Part shown: positions 23,760 to 32,744 of the stretch, in pieces
Layout of the letters: each line of letters opens with the position of its first letter
Numbering within the stretch: the first letter of the stretch is position 1
NCBI RefSeq assembly: GCF_023023025.1
Contig: NZ_CP095481.1
Coordinates: 7,267,001 to 7,331,000, forward strand
Length of the DNA: 64,000 bases
From: Amycolatopsis sp. WQ 127309
GTDB taxonomy: Bacteria; Actinomycetota; Actinomycetes; Mycobacteriales; Pseudonocardiaceae
Reading direction: 5' to 3'
Program-made: the position numbers and the translations under genes
Notes under the pieces: generated by a model
What the model was told of the DNA's origin: nothing
The model's input: only the letters and a program-made list of their open reading frames with translations
The model's database searches: none

Positions 23760-24695
23760 GTGGACGTGTTCGACGACCTGATCCGCGGGGTGCGGGCCCA
23801 CGGCTCGCTGTTCGGCAGCTCGACCCTGTCCCCGCCCTGGGCGCTGGAGTTCGTGGACGGCGCGCCGCTGACCCTGTGCACCGTCCTCGGCGGGGCGGGC
23901 TGGATCGTGCCGGAGCACGGCCCGCCCGAGCCGCTGCGGGCCCGCGAGACGGTCGTCGTCCGCGGGCCCGCGACGTTCACCTTCGTCGACGAGGTCGGCA
24001 CGCGGGCCGCGCCGGTCGCGTGTGGCGAGTTCTGCGCGACGCCCGAGCAGGGCGGCACCCGCCACCGGCTCGGCTGGGCCGACGACGACGGCGGCGCGAC
24101 GACGCTCATCGTCGGCGCGTACCCGGTGCGCGGCGAGCTCAGCCGCCGGCTGCTGGACGCGCTGCCCGTGGTGCTGCGCGCGGACAGCGGCGGCACCGGT
24201 GATGCCGTGCTGGACCACCTCGCGGCCGAGGTCGCCGTCGACGCGCCGGGGCAGCAGGTGGTCCTCGACCGGCTGCTGGACTGGATGCTGGTGTGCACGC
24301 TGCGCGAATGGTTCGACCGGCCCGGGAGCGGGGCGCCGGCCTGGTGGTCCGCCCAGCGCGACCCGGTGGTCGGCGACGCGCTGCGCCTGCTGCACGCCGA
24401 ACCGGCGGCGCCCTGGACGGTCGCGGCGCTGGCGGACCGCACCGGCGTCTCGCGGTCGACGCTGGCGAAGCGCTTCGCCGACCTGGTCGGCGAGCCGCCG
24501 CTGACGTACCTGACCCACTGGCGGATGACGCTCGCGGCGGATCTGTTGACCGAGCGGGAAACCGCCACCGTCGCGGACGTCGCCCGCGCGGTGGGGTACG
24601 CCGATCCGTTCGGGTTCAGCGCGGCGTTCAAACGGGTTCGCGGCGCCAGCCCGAGCGAGTTCCGGCGCGCGGCTTCGGTGACTTCTAACGCTTGA
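23760..24695 (+). CDS. AraC-family transcriptional regulator (cupin sensor)
   Basis: A 311-residue protein: an N-terminal AraC-type cupin (about 1-170, AraC_binding_2/cupin_6 style) and a C-terminal double HTH (about 215-305) with WTVAALADRTGVSRSTLAKR, then FADLVGEPPLTYLTHWRM and VARAVGYADPFGFSAAFKRV. The GTG at 23760 has little room for a leader, since it follows close after the divergent PPOX gene; transcripts may be nearly leaderless. Its 3' end overlaps the convergent HxlR gene by 11 bp. Confidence 0.9.
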   Translation: MDVFDDLIRGVRAHGSLFGSSTLSPPWALEFVDGAPLTLCTVLGGAGWIVPEHGPPEPLRARETVVVRGPATFTFVDEVGTRAAPVACGEFCATPEQGGTRHRLGWADDDGGATTLIVGAYPVRGELSRRLLDALPVVLRADSGGTGDAVLDHLAAEVAVDAPGQQVVLDRLLDWMLVCTLREWFDRPGSGAPAWWSAQRDPVVGDALRLLHAEPAAPWTVAALADRTGVSRSTLAKRFADLVGEPPLTYLTHWRMTLAADLLTERETATVADVARAVGYADPFGFSAAFKRVRGASPSEFRRAASVTSNA

Positions 24696-25113
24696 AGCGC
24701 ACGGACGTCGTGTCGCTCGTCAGCCGGGAGCCGTCCGCGGCCGCCGGGACGAGCCGGGGCACCGCCGCGCCGTGCTCGTCGACCAGGACCGAATGCGGCT
24801 CGTCCGCTTCGAAAGCGTGCTGCTCACCCCATTGCCGGAGCGTGACGATCACCGGGAACAGCTCCTTGCCCGCCTCCGTGAGCGCGTAGACCCGGCGTTT
24901 GCCCGACGGGGCCTCGACCTGCGCGATCAGGCCGTGCGCGACGAGCTTGCGGAGGCGGTCGGCGAGGATGTTGCGGGCGATTCCGGTGCGCTGCTGGAAG
25001 TCGGTGAACGAGCGGGCGCCGTCCATCGCGTCCCGGACGATCAGCAGGCTCCACCGGTCGCCGACGACGTCCACCGCCCGCGCGACCGGGCAGCTCGGGT
25101 CCGTCCAGTCCAT
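24685..25113 (-). CDS. HxlR-family transcriptional regulator
   Basis: A 142-residue winged-helix protein starting MDWTDPSCPVARAVDVVGDR with WSLLIVRDAMDGARSFTDFQ, the standard HxlR N terminus with its conserved Cys (CPVARA), which can act as a redox or electrophile sensor. The wing is ILADRLRKLVAHGLI. The ATG at 25113 follows GGAGGGG on the minus strand; the longer frame upstream is not needed. It is divergent from the MFS exporter at 25200 and the gap carries repeated AGAGTTGC sequences. Confidence 0.88.
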   Translation of the reverse strand: MDWTDPSCPVARAVDVVGDRWSLLIVRDAMDGARSFTDFQQRTGIARNILADRLRKLVAHGLIAQVEAPSGKRRVYALTEAGKELFPVIVTLRQWGEQHAFEADEPHSVLVDEHGAAVPRLVPAAADGSRLTSDTTSVRFKR

Positions 25114-25120
25114 CACCCCT

Positions 25121-25180
25121 CCAAAGAGTTGCGTAGTGAAACCATTCTGACCTACTCTCCGAAGAGTTGCAATTCGCAAC
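25121..25180. promoter_or_regulatory. HxlR operator candidates between regulator and MFS gene
   Basis: Two direct copies, CCAAAGAGTTGC (25121-25132) and CCGAAGAGTTGC (25159-25170), lie 38 bp apart. The second is part of the inverted repeat GTTGCAATTCGCAAC (25166-25180). Confidence 0.55.
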
Positions 25181-25199
25181 CAATCGACGGAGGTGACGA

Positions 25200-26357
25200 G
25201 TGGGGCGCGGGACGAGGCTGCTGCTGGCGATCGTGTGCGGGGTGGCGGTCGCCGGGGTCTACGCCGGCCAGCCGGTGCTTGGGGCGCTGGGGCGCGACCT
25301 CGGCGTGCCCCGCGACTCGGTCGGCTGGTTCGTGGCCGCCGGGCAGCTCGGCTACCTCGCCGGGCTGGTGCTGCTGGTGCCGCTGGGCGACCTGCTCGAC
25401 CGCCGGCGCCTGATCGCCGCGCACCTGGCAGTGGTGGCGACCGGCCTGGCCGTGACGGCGATCGCGCCGGTCGCCTGGGTGGCGTTCGCCGGTCTCGCCG
25501 TCGCGGGGCTGTTCGCCGTGGTGGTGCAGACCGCGGTCGCCTACGCGGCCGCGTTGTCCCCGCCCGGCGAGCGTGGCCGCAACCTCGGCGTCGTCACCTC
25601 CGGCGTCGTGCTCGGCATCCTCGGCGCCCGGATCGTGACCGGCGGCCTGGCCGGCCCGTGGGGCTGGCGGGGCAGCTACCTCGCCTTGGCTGTGCTCGCC
25701 GCCGTCCTCGGTGTGCTCAGCCTCGTCGCGCTGCCGGCGGACGTCCGGACCGGACGTGAGACGTACGGGCAGGTCCTCCGGTCCCTGGGGTGTCTGTTCA
25801 CCCAGCCGACGTTCCTGAGCCGCGGGCTGATCGCCTTCTTCCTCTTCGCGTCCTTCGGTGCGCTGTGGAGCGGCATGGCGCTGCCCCTGGCCGGCGAGCC
25901 GTGGCACCTGAGCGAAGCGCGGATCGGCCTGTTCGGCGTCGCCGGGCTCGCCGGTGCGCTGGGCGCCGCCCGGTCCGGCCGCTGGGGCGACGCGGGGCAC
26001 GCCCGCCGCGGCACCGGCGTGGCGCTCGTCCTGCTGCTCGGCTCCTGGCTCGCGATCGGGCAGCTCGGCTGGTCACTGGTCCTGCTGGTGCTCGGCGTGG
26101 TCGTGCTCGACTTCGCCGTGCAGGTCGTGCACGTCGGCAACCAGCACGTCCTCACCGCCGCGTACGCCGACCGCACCAGCAGCACGATCGGCGGCTACAT
26201 GGTCTTCTACTCGCTCGGCTCCGCCCTCGGCGCCGCCGCGACCACCGCGCTGTTCGACGCCGTCGGCTGGGCGGGTTCCACGATCCTCGGCGCGGCCTTC
26301 GCGTGCGGCGCCCTCGTCACCTGGGCGCTCAGCGGACACCGTGCCGGTGCGGCCTGA
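25200..26357 (+). CDS. MFS drug/metabolite exporter
   Basis: A 385-residue protein with 12 predicted hydrophobic segments in two bundles. The loop 2-3 motif A reads GYLAGLVLLVPLGDLLDRRR, and a motif-C-like stretch occurs near GVVLGILGARIVTGGLAG, both typical of drug:proton antiporters of the major facilitator superfamily. The GTG at 25200 follows CGGAGGTGA. It is divergent from the HxlR regulator, whose likely operator lies between them. Its stop is 4 bp from the convergent phospholipase D gene. Confidence 0.88.
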   Translation: MGRGTRLLLAIVCGVAVAGVYAGQPVLGALGRDLGVPRDSVGWFVAAGQLGYLAGLVLLVPLGDLLDRRRLIAAHLAVVATGLAVTAIAPVAWVAFAGLAVAGLFAVVVQTAVAYAAALSPPGERGRNLGVVTSGVVLGILGARIVTGGLAGPWGWRGSYLALAVLAAVLGVLSLVALPADVRTGRETYGQVLRSLGCLFTQPTFLSRGLIAFFLFASFGALWSGMALPLAGEPWHLSEARIGLFGVAGLAGALGAARSGRWGDAGHARRGTGVALVLLLGSWLAIGQLGWSLVLLVLGVVVLDFAVQVVHVGNQHVLTAAYADRTSSTIGGYMVFYSLGSALGAAATTALFDAVGWAGSTILGAAFACGALVTWALSGHRAGAA

Positions 26358-26361
26358 CGCC

Positions 26362-27816
26362 TCAGCCGTCCACCAGCAGTCCCCGCAGCGGGCCCTGGAG
26401 CCGGCCCGCCCGGCGGGAGACGCCGGGGAGCAGCACCAGCCGGTGGGTGCGGGGCTCGCCCCGGCGTTCCCGCTCCGCCTGTTCTTCGGCCAGCGGCCGC
26501 CACAGGTCGTCGACGACGTCCGCCGGGTCCTTGTCCAGCTCGTCCACCGGGCGGCCCAGGTGCTCGGCCCACAGCCGCAGCCGCGTCGCGCGGACCAGGT
26601 CCCGGTCGTCGGTCGCGATGTTGACCTCGGTGTCGTTGAACAGCGAGTGCTCGTTGAGGTTCGCGGACCCGACCGTCAGCCACTCGTCGTCCACGATGCC
26701 GAGCTTCGCGTGCACGTACACCGGCGCGGCGGTGTCGCCCTCGTGCGCGCTGATCGTCGTGGCCAGCAGCCGGTTGTTGCCGTTGTCCGCGTCGACCAGG
26801 CGGCCGAGCTGGCCGCGGGTGGTGTCGGCGCCGTTGCTGGGCTTGCGCGGCAGCAGCAGGACGACGCGGAAGCGGTCCTCGGGCGGGTTGCGCAGCTTGT
26901 CGAGCAGCACCTCGGCGATCTCGGGGGACCACAGGAACTGGTTCTCCAGGTAGATCAGCCGCCGCGCCGACCGCAGGGCCCGCAGGTAGCCGTCGAGGAT
27001 GGTGAACTCGCCCTTCGGCGCGAAGTCGTAGGTGCTGTTCGGGACCGTCCGCAGCAGCTGCACGCGGGTCTCGCCGGCCGGTTCGGGCACCTTCGGCGCC
27101 GGTAGGTCCTCGCCCGCCACCTCGGTCCACCGGTGCCGGAGGTGCTCGGCGACGTCGGCGACGATCGGTCCTTCGAGCCGGGACACCAGGTCGTGCCAGC
27201 CGATCTGCCGCGGCGGGTGGTCGGGGCTGTCGTGCCGGTCGCCTTCGAGCGCGGTGAAGTCGACGCCGCCGACGAACGCGACGACGTCGTCGACCACCAC
27301 CAGCTTTTCGTGGTGGCAGTGCAGGGTCCGCTCCCGCGAGTCCAGCACGCAGCGCACGCCGGTGCCCTCGGTGAGCTTCCGCTGCTCTTCCTTCGCGAGG
27401 CCCCGCGTCGGCTTGAAGGCCGGGACGGGCGGCCCGCCCCACAGCAGGATCCGCACGTCGACCCCGCGGCCGGCGGTCTCGGCGAGCAGCTCACGCAGGG
27501 TGGGCGCGCCGGGCTCGCGGGTCAGCCGGAAGTCCGCGCTCGCGTGCCAGTTGGCGATGTGGACGTGCGACTTCGCGTGCCGGATGGCGTCCTGGACGGC
27601 CGGCAGCGCCTCTTCACCGTCGATCAGGATCTCGACGCGGTTGCCGTCGCGGACCGCGGCCCGGCCGCCGAACCGGCCGGCCGGGCCGCCGGGCTCGAGG
27701 ACGTCACCCCACCCGAGCCCGCGCAGCCGCCGCCGGTGGTGGGCGCACAGGACGTGCTCGAGCCGGTCGCCCAGCCGCTCGTCCGCCTTGTCCAGGAAGG
27801 AGTGGAATGTCGTCAC
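26362..27816 (-). CDS. Phospholipase D / cardiolipin-synthase-like protein
   Basis: A 484-residue protein with two HKD half-sites: HCHHEKLVVVDDVVAFVGG (about residues 168-186) and YVHAKLGIVDDEWLTVGSAN (about 375-395), each His-x-Lys-x4-Asp. Each half forms one lobe of the bilobed catalytic site for phosphatidyl transfer or hydrolysis. No signal peptide is visible, so it is probably cytoplasmic or membrane-peripheral. The GTG at 27816 has GGAGGG upstream. Confidence 0.88.
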   Translation of the reverse strand: MTTFHSFLDKADERLGDRLEHVLCAHHRRRLRGLGWGDVLEPGGPAGRFGGRAAVRDGNRVEILIDGEEALPAVQDAIRHAKSHVHIANWHASADFRLTREPGAPTLRELLAETAGRGVDVRILLWGGPPVPAFKPTRGLAKEEQRKLTEGTGVRCVLDSRERTLHCHHEKLVVVDDVVAFVGGVDFTALEGDRHDSPDHPPRQIGWHDLVSRLEGPIVADVAEHLRHRWTEVAGEDLPAPKVPEPAGETRVQLLRTVPNSTYDFAPKGEFTILDGYLRALRSARRLIYLENQFLWSPEIAEVLLDKLRNPPEDRFRVVLLLPRKPSNGADTTRGQLGRLVDADNGNNRLLATTISAHEGDTAAPVYVHAKLGIVDDEWLTVGSANLNEHSLFNDTEVNIATDDRDLVRATRLRLWAEHLGRPVDELDKDPADVVDDLWRPLAEEQAERERRGEPRTHRLVLLPGVSRRAGRLQGPLRGLLVDG

Positions 27817-27982
27817 CCCTCCATGGCACTACAGATCGGCCCGGCCCGCCGCGCAGTGACGCTCCGCTACCCGGTCGGCGCGTCGCGGGCCGGGCGCCGG
27901 GGGAGCGGCCCGGGTGTCGGTAGGGTCCGGCACGGTGCACCGGGCGACGAGGGTCCCGGCTGCCTGCTCGGAGGGGAACGTC

Positions 27983-29932
27983 ATGGCTGATCAGAACCCG
28001 GCCGCCGATCCGGTGGCCCCGGGACACGCGCCGAGCGGGCGCGAGGCCGTGCGGCTCGCCGTGGTCATCGGGGCCCTGGGCGTGGTGTTCGGCGACATCG
28101 GGACCAGCCCGATCTACACCCTGCAGACGGTGTTCAGCCCGAGCGACCCGCACCCCGTCCCGGTGAGCACCGACAACGTCTACGGCGTGGTCTCGCTGAT
28201 CTTCTGGTCGGTGATGATCATCGTCACGGTCACCTACGTGCTGCTGGCCATGCGCGCCGACAACGACGGCGAGGGCGGCATCATGGCGCTCATCACGCAG
28301 CTGCGGCGCTGGAGCGGGCAGCGCGGCGCGCGGACCGCGCTGGTGCTCTCCGGCGTGGGCATCTTCGGCGCTTCGCTGTTCTTCGGCGACAGCATGATCA
28401 CCCCGGCGATCTCGGTGCTGTCCGCGGTCGAGGGCCTCAAGATCGTCCAGCCCTCGTTCGACGAGCTGGTCGTGCCGATCACCGCCGTCATCATCGTGGT
28501 GCTGTTCCTGTTCCAGCGCAAGGGAACCGCGACCGTCGGCCGGCTGTTCGGGCCGGTGATGATCCTCTGGTTCGTCACGATCGGGGCGTTCGGCATCGGC
28601 GGGATCGCGGGCCAGCCCGAGATCCTGAAGGCCCTGCTGCCGACGTACGCGCTGGGGTTCCTGGCCGGGCACTTCGGCATCGCGTTCTTCGCGCTGGCCG
28701 CGATCGTGCTGGCCGTCACCGGCGCCGAAGCGCTCTACGCCGACATGGGCCACTTCGGCCGGCGCGCGATCACGCGCGGCTGGCTGTTCCTGGTGCTGCC
28801 CGCGTGCGTGCTGAGCTACCTCGGGCAGGGCGCGCTGATCCTGAAGGACCAGGCCAACGTCAGCAGCCCGTTCTTCCTGCTCGTGCCCAGCTGGGCCCGG
28901 CTCCCGCTGGTCCTGCTGGCCACCGCGGCGACCGTGATCGCGTCGCAGGCCGTCATCACCGGGGCGTACTCGGTCACGGCACAGGCCGCCCGGCTCGGCT
29001 ACCTGCCCCGGCTGCGGATCCGGCACACCTCGGAGTCGAACATCGGGCAGATCTACGTCCCGTGGATCAACTGGCTGCTGCTGGTCTCGGTGCTGACGCT
29101 GGTCTTCGCGTTCCGCAGCTCGGCGGCGCTGGCCTACGCGTTCGGCATGGCGGTGACCGGCACGATCACCATCATGACCCTGCTGTTCTTCTACGTCGCG
29201 CGCGTGAAGTGGGGCACGCCGAAGTGGCTGATCGGGCTCGGCGCGGCCGTGCTGCTGTCGGTGGACCTGCTGTTCGTCGCGGCCAACCTGACCAAGCTGA
29301 TCCACGGCGCGTGGCTGCCGCTGCTGATCGCCCTCACCGTGTTCACCGTCATGATCACGTGGCAGCGGGGCCGGCAGATCGTCACCGCGGAGCGCGAGCA
29401 GCACGAGGGCTCGCTGCGCGAGTTCATCGACGACCTGGAGAACGACAAGCCCGTCACCCAGCGCGTCCCGGGCACGGCCGTCTTCCTCAACCGCGGCAAG
29501 GTGACCGCGCCGCTGGCGATGCGGGCCAACGCGGAGCACAACCACGTCCGGCACGAGCACGTCGTGATCGTCTCGATCGAGACGGAGCCGGTGCCCCGGG
29601 TGCCGGAGAGCGAGCGCACGGTCGTCGACGACCTCGGCCACGCCCACGACGGCATCACCCACGTCAGCGCTCGGTTCGGCTACATGGAGCGCCCCGACGT
29701 CCCCGCCGCGCTGCGGTCGCTCGAGCCGAAGGAGACGGAGGGCCGGCTGCAGGTGGACGACGCGTCGTACTTCCTGTCGAAGATCGAGCTCCAGCTCGGC
29801 GAGGCGAAGACGATGGCGGGCTGGCGCAAGCGGCTGTTCATCGCCACGTCGTTCATCACCGCGGACGCGGCCGAGCAGTTCGCGCTGCCCCGCGACCGCA
29901 CGGTCGTGATGGGCTCGCACATCGAGGTGTAA
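27983..29932 (+). CDS. kup: Kup-family potassium uptake transporter
   Basis: A 649-residue protein with a short hydrophilic N terminus, about 12 membrane helices (residues about 22-440) and a C-terminal cytoplasmic domain (about 455-649). The hallmark first helix, VVIGALGVVFGDIGTSPIYT, and the GEGGIMAL and FFGDSMITPAISVLSAVEGL segments are diagnostic of KUP/HAK/KT potassium transporters, which couple K+ entry to protons. Start ATG at 27983 follows GGAGGGGAA. The 166-bp leader upstream is GC rich and structured but contains no riboswitch I can confirm. Confidence 0.93.
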   Translation: MADQNPAADPVAPGHAPSGREAVRLAVVIGALGVVFGDIGTSPIYTLQTVFSPSDPHPVPVSTDNVYGVVSLIFWSVMIIVTVTYVLLAMRADNDGEGGIMALITQLRRWSGQRGARTALVLSGVGIFGASLFFGDSMITPAISVLSAVEGLKIVQPSFDELVVPITAVIIVVLFLFQRKGTATVGRLFGPVMILWFVTIGAFGIGGIAGQPEILKALLPTYALGFLAGHFGIAFFALAAIVLAVTGAEALYADMGHFGRRAITRGWLFLVLPACVLSYLGQGALILKDQANVSSPFFLLVPSWARLPLVLLATAATVIASQAVITGAYSVTAQAARLGYLPRLRIRHTSESNIGQIYVPWINWLLLVSVLTLVFAFRSSAALAYAFGMAVTGTITIMTLLFFYVARVKWGTPKWLIGLGAAVLLSVDLLFVAANLTKLIHGAWLPLLIALTVFTVMITWQRGRQIVTAEREQHEGSLREFIDDLENDKPVTQRVPGTAVFLNRGKVTAPLAMRANAEHNHVRHEHVVIVSIETEPVPRVPESERTVVDDLGHAHDGITHVSARFGYMERPDVPAALRSLEPKETEGRLQVDDASYFLSKIELQLGEAKTMAGWRKRLFIATSFITADAAEQFALPRDRTVVMGSHIEV

Positions 29933-29980
29933 CCCGAGCGACAGCCCGCGGGGCCGGCCGTTGCGGTCGGCTGCGGGCGC

Positions 29981-30005
29981 TTGACTGACTGACTCGTTCA
30001 GTCAA
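29981..30005. promoter_or_regulatory. TetR-type palindrome before the gene at 30016
   Basis: TTGACTGA (29981-29988) mirrors TCAGTCAA (29998-30005) across 9 bp, with GACTGACTGACT repeats inside. It lies 10 bp before the TetR start, so it is likely an autoregulatory operator. Confidence 0.6.
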
Positions 30006-30015
30006 TACTCACCGC

Positions 30016-30741
30016 ATGCGCGGACGGGTACAGCCGCGGCCGTTGGGCGAGATCGCCGCGGTCGCGGCGCGGGTGTTCACCGGCAAGGGGTACAAGGCGG
30101 CCGGGATCTCCGACGTGGCCGCCGGGCTCGGCCTGAGCCACGGCGCCCTCTACACCTATGTGGACAGCAAGGAAGCCTTGCTGTACCTGGCTTTCCTGCA
30201 CCTCGCCGAACCTGAGGCGCTGGCCGGGCTGACCATTCCGGTGACCTCGCCGGGCGCGGCGGGCATCGCGGAGGTCGACGCGCGGTCGGTCGCGTCCGCC
30301 GGCTTTCCGGCGCTGGACGCCGCTCTCGGCCGGCGAAGCAAGCCGGTGGCCGACGAGCTCGGCGGGATCATCGACGAGCTGTACGCCTACATCGAAGGCC
30401 ACCAGGGCCTGCTCGCGCTGGTCGAGAGCTGCGCGCGGGACATCCCGGAGCTCGCCGAGCTGCACTTCGTGCGCGGCCGGCGCGTGGTCCTCGACCAGCT
30501 CGGCGACTACCTGCGCCGCCGCATCCGCTCCGGGCACCTGCGCCCGGTCCCGGACGTCGCGACGTCGGCGCGGTTCCTCGTCGAGTCCGTCGCCTGGTTC
30601 GCCTGGCACCGCCACGGTGATCAGGACTCGTCGATGCTCAAGGACGACGACTGCCGGCGCACGGTGCGCCACCTGGTGCTGGCCGCGTTCCTGCCGGCCG
30701 AGCCATCTCCTGGGGGAAACGACGATGACGCAGACGGTTGA
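30016..30741 (+). CDS. TetR-family regulator
   Basis: A 241-residue TetR protein. The HTH spans AGISDVAAGLGLSHGALYTY with VDSKEALLYLAF following. The C-terminal ligand domain is helical. Its 3' end overlaps the glycosyltransferase gene by 17 bp, so the two are co-transcribed. The palindrome at 29981-30005 suggests autoregulation. Confidence 0.9.
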   Translation: MRGRVQPRPLGEIAAVAARVFTGKGYKAAGISDVAAGLGLSHGALYTYVDSKEALLYLAFLHLAEPEALAGLTIPVTSPGAAGIAEVDARSVASAGFPALDAALGRRSKPVADELGGIIDELYAYIEGHQGLLALVESCARDIPELAELHFVRGRRVVLDQLGDYLRRRIRSGHLRPVPDVATSARFLVESVAWFAWHRHGDQDSSMLKDDDCRRTVRHLVLAAFLPAEPSPGGNDDDADG

Positions 30742-32206
30742 GGACACCCGGGAAACCGGGCCGCGCGTGGTGTGGCGGCCGGTCCTGCTGGTCGCCGGGG
30801 TGGTCGCGGTGATCCACCTGGCCGTGGCCGCCCGCTACGGCTGGCACCGCGACGAGTTCTACTACGTGCTCACCGGCCGTCACCCGGCCTGGGGGTACGT
30901 CGACCAGCCGCCGGTGACGCCGGCGCTGGCGCGACTGGCCGCCGCGCTGCCCGGCGGGGTGCTGCCGCTGCGTGTCCTGGCCATCGCGGCCGCGACCGGG
31001 TGTGTGTTACTGGCCGCGAAACTCGCCGCCGAGCTCGGCGGACGTCGGCGGGCCCAGCTCGTCGCGGCCACCGCGGTGGCGGCCTGCCCGGCGTTCGTGG
31101 CCGCGTCGGCGTTGTTCGGCACCACCGTCGTCGATCAACTGTGCTGGCTGGGCGTGATGGTCGCGACGGCGCGGGCGCTGCGGCTGGGCACGATCCCGGC
31201 GTGGCTGCTCGCCGGCCTGCTCGCCGGGGTGGGGCTGGAGAACAAGGACACCATCGCCGCGCTGCTCGTCGGCATCGGGCTCGGCCTGGTCGTCACCCGG
31301 CGAGCGGTGCTGCGCACCCCGGGGCCGTGGCTGGCTGCCGTATCGGCGCTGCTGATCGCGGTGCCGAACATCCTGTGGAACGCCTCCTACGGCTGGCCGT
31401 GGCCTGCCGTGCGGATGGCCGGGGTGCTGTCCGGCCGGGAGGGCAACGCGCTCACCCAGGTTCCCTTGCTGCTGCTGGTGTTGACCGGCCCACCGCTGCT
31501 CTGCCTCGGGGTGATCGGCGTACGCCGGTTGTGCACCGGCGCGGGGCGGCCGCACCGGTGGCTGCTGGTCGTGGCGATCACGGCGGTGGTGTTCATCGCC
31601 GTCACGTCGGGCAAGTCCTACTACGCGGCCCCGATGCTGCCCGGCCTGTTCGCCGCCGGCGCGGTGGCGGTGGAGGCCGCGAACACGCGGGATGGCCGGC
31701 GGTCGTGGCCTGTCGCGATCGCCGCCACGGCCGTGTTCGCGATCGTGATCGGCCTGCCCGTGTTCCCGCCGAAGATCACGAACGGCATCGGCCTGAGCAG
31801 CACCGTGATGGAGACCTACGGCTGGCCCGGGTACGTGCGCCAGATCGTCACCGTCGCGGACCGGTACCCGGCCGACACGGTCATCTTCACCAGCAACTAC
31901 GGCGAAGCCGGCGCGCTGACCACCCTCGGCCCGGCCGAGGGCCTGCGCAACCCGGTCGCCAGCGGCCACAACGCCTACGGGTTCTGGGGGCCGCCCCCGG
32001 GCAGCGACGCCACCGTGCTCTGCGTCGGTGAGTTCACCCCCGCCTACCTGCACCGCTTCTGGGCGCAGGCGACGGAGATCGCGCCGCTCACCCTGCCCGA
32101 CGGCCTGTCGAACGAAGAGGTCGAGAAGGGCGCGGCGATCTACCTGTGCCGGCAGCCGCGCGGGACCTGGACGCAGCTGTGGCCGGAGCTGGCTCACCTG
32201 GGCTGA
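30725..32206 (+). CDS. GT39/ArnT-like membrane glycosyltransferase
   Basis: A 493-residue polytopic protein (about 9-11 hydrophobic segments) of the PMT_2/ArnT type. The first external loop has GWHRDEFYYVLTGRHPAWGY followed by VDQPPVTP, where the Asp-Glu pair and Gln-Pro-Pro are the family's catalytic-loop signature; the donor is normally a polyprenyl-phosphate sugar. A soluble C-terminal part (about 370-493) follows. The ATG at 30725 lies inside the end of the TetR gene, after GGGGGAAACG. Its 3' end overlaps the convergent membrane-protein gene by 13 bp. Confidence 0.85.
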   Translation: MTQTVEDTRETGPRVVWRPVLLVAGVVAVIHLAVAARYGWHRDEFYYVLTGRHPAWGYVDQPPVTPALARLAAALPGGVLPLRVLAIAAATGCVLLAAKLAAELGGRRRAQLVAATAVAACPAFVAASALFGTTVVDQLCWLGVMVATARALRLGTIPAWLLAGLLAGVGLENKDTIAALLVGIGLGLVVTRRAVLRTPGPWLAAVSALLIAVPNILWNASYGWPWPAVRMAGVLSGREGNALTQVPLLLLVLTGPPLLCLGVIGVRRLCTGAGRPHRWLLVVAITAVVFIAVTSGKSYYAAPMLPGLFAAGAVAVEAANTRDGRRSWPVAIAATAVFAIVIGLPVFPPKITNGIGLSSTVMETYGWPGYVRQIVTVADRYPADTVIFTSNYGEAGALTTLGPAEGLRNPVASGHNAYGFWGPPPGSDATVLCVGEFTPAYLHRFWAQATEIAPLTLPDGLSNEEVEKGAAIYLCRQPRGTWTQLWPELAHLG

Positions 32207-32622
32207 GCGGACTCGGCGTCGCGGCGCCAGCCGAGCCAGCCGCGGCACAGGAAGTACGACGCCACCAGGATCACGACGAGGCCGAAGTCGACGTACCCGG
32301 CCTCGCCGGCCTCGGGCACGTCACCCAGCGCCACGGCGATGACGACGAGCGACGCCTTCTGGGCGAAGAGCAGCTCCCAGACCCCGCGCTGCGCCCGCGG
32401 TTTCCCGGCGAGCAGCGCGAACAGCCCGGCCACCAGCCAGAAAGCGGTCATCCGCCAGGCCTCGATCCAGACCCGGTCGTCGGCGACCTGACTCGTGTAC
32501 ACGATCCCGCGGACGGCCGCGCCGACGGTGGCGAGCGAGGCGATGGTGAGCAGGACCCGCCCGAGCACGTCTCGGCGGGTGGTCGCGGGACGGGTGGTGA
32601 GCGCGGTGTCCTGGGTGGTCAT
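32194..32622 (-). CDS. Small integral membrane protein
   Basis: A 142-residue protein with about four hydrophobic segments (GRVLLTIASLATVGAAVRGI, MTAFWLVAGLFALLAG, ASLVVIAVALG, FGLVVILVASYFLCRGWLGW). No family is recognised. ATG at 32622 with CCGGAGGCAG upstream. It is divergent from the LuxR-type regulator at 32745, and a 12-bp palindrome lies between them. Confidence 0.75.
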   Translation of the reverse strand: MTTQDTALTTRPATTRRDVLGRVLLTIASLATVGAAVRGIVYTSQVADDRVWIEAWRMTAFWLVAGLFALLAGKPRAQRGVWELLFAQKASLVVIAVALGDVPEAGEAGYVDFGLVVILVASYFLCRGWLGWRRDAESAQPR

Positions 32623-32691
32623 GGCTGCCTCCGGTGTGCTGGTCGGGCCTTCACGTTCGCACCGGCGGACGGCCGTTCGCGTCGGCGGTAA

Positions 32692-32703
32692 TCACCTAGG
32701 TGA
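32692..32703. promoter_or_regulatory. 12-bp perfect palindrome in divergent promoter region
   Basis: TCACCTAGGTGA is perfectly self-complementary and lies 42 bp before the LuxR-type regulator start and 70 bp from the divergent membrane-protein gene. It could be a binding site for a dimeric HTH protein. Confidence 0.4.
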
Positions 32704-32744
32704 CCGGGTAGGCGATCGATCACGGCCCGGCTAGCATTCGCGGG

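Noticed and set aside
27840..27982. c-di-AMP (ydaO-type) riboswitch before kup
   Set aside because: Short pieces such as GGGGAG and GGTAGGGT occur in the leader, but the conserved 3' part of the aptamer (GAATCC...CAGCTAACCTCG) is not there. A covariance search would decide.
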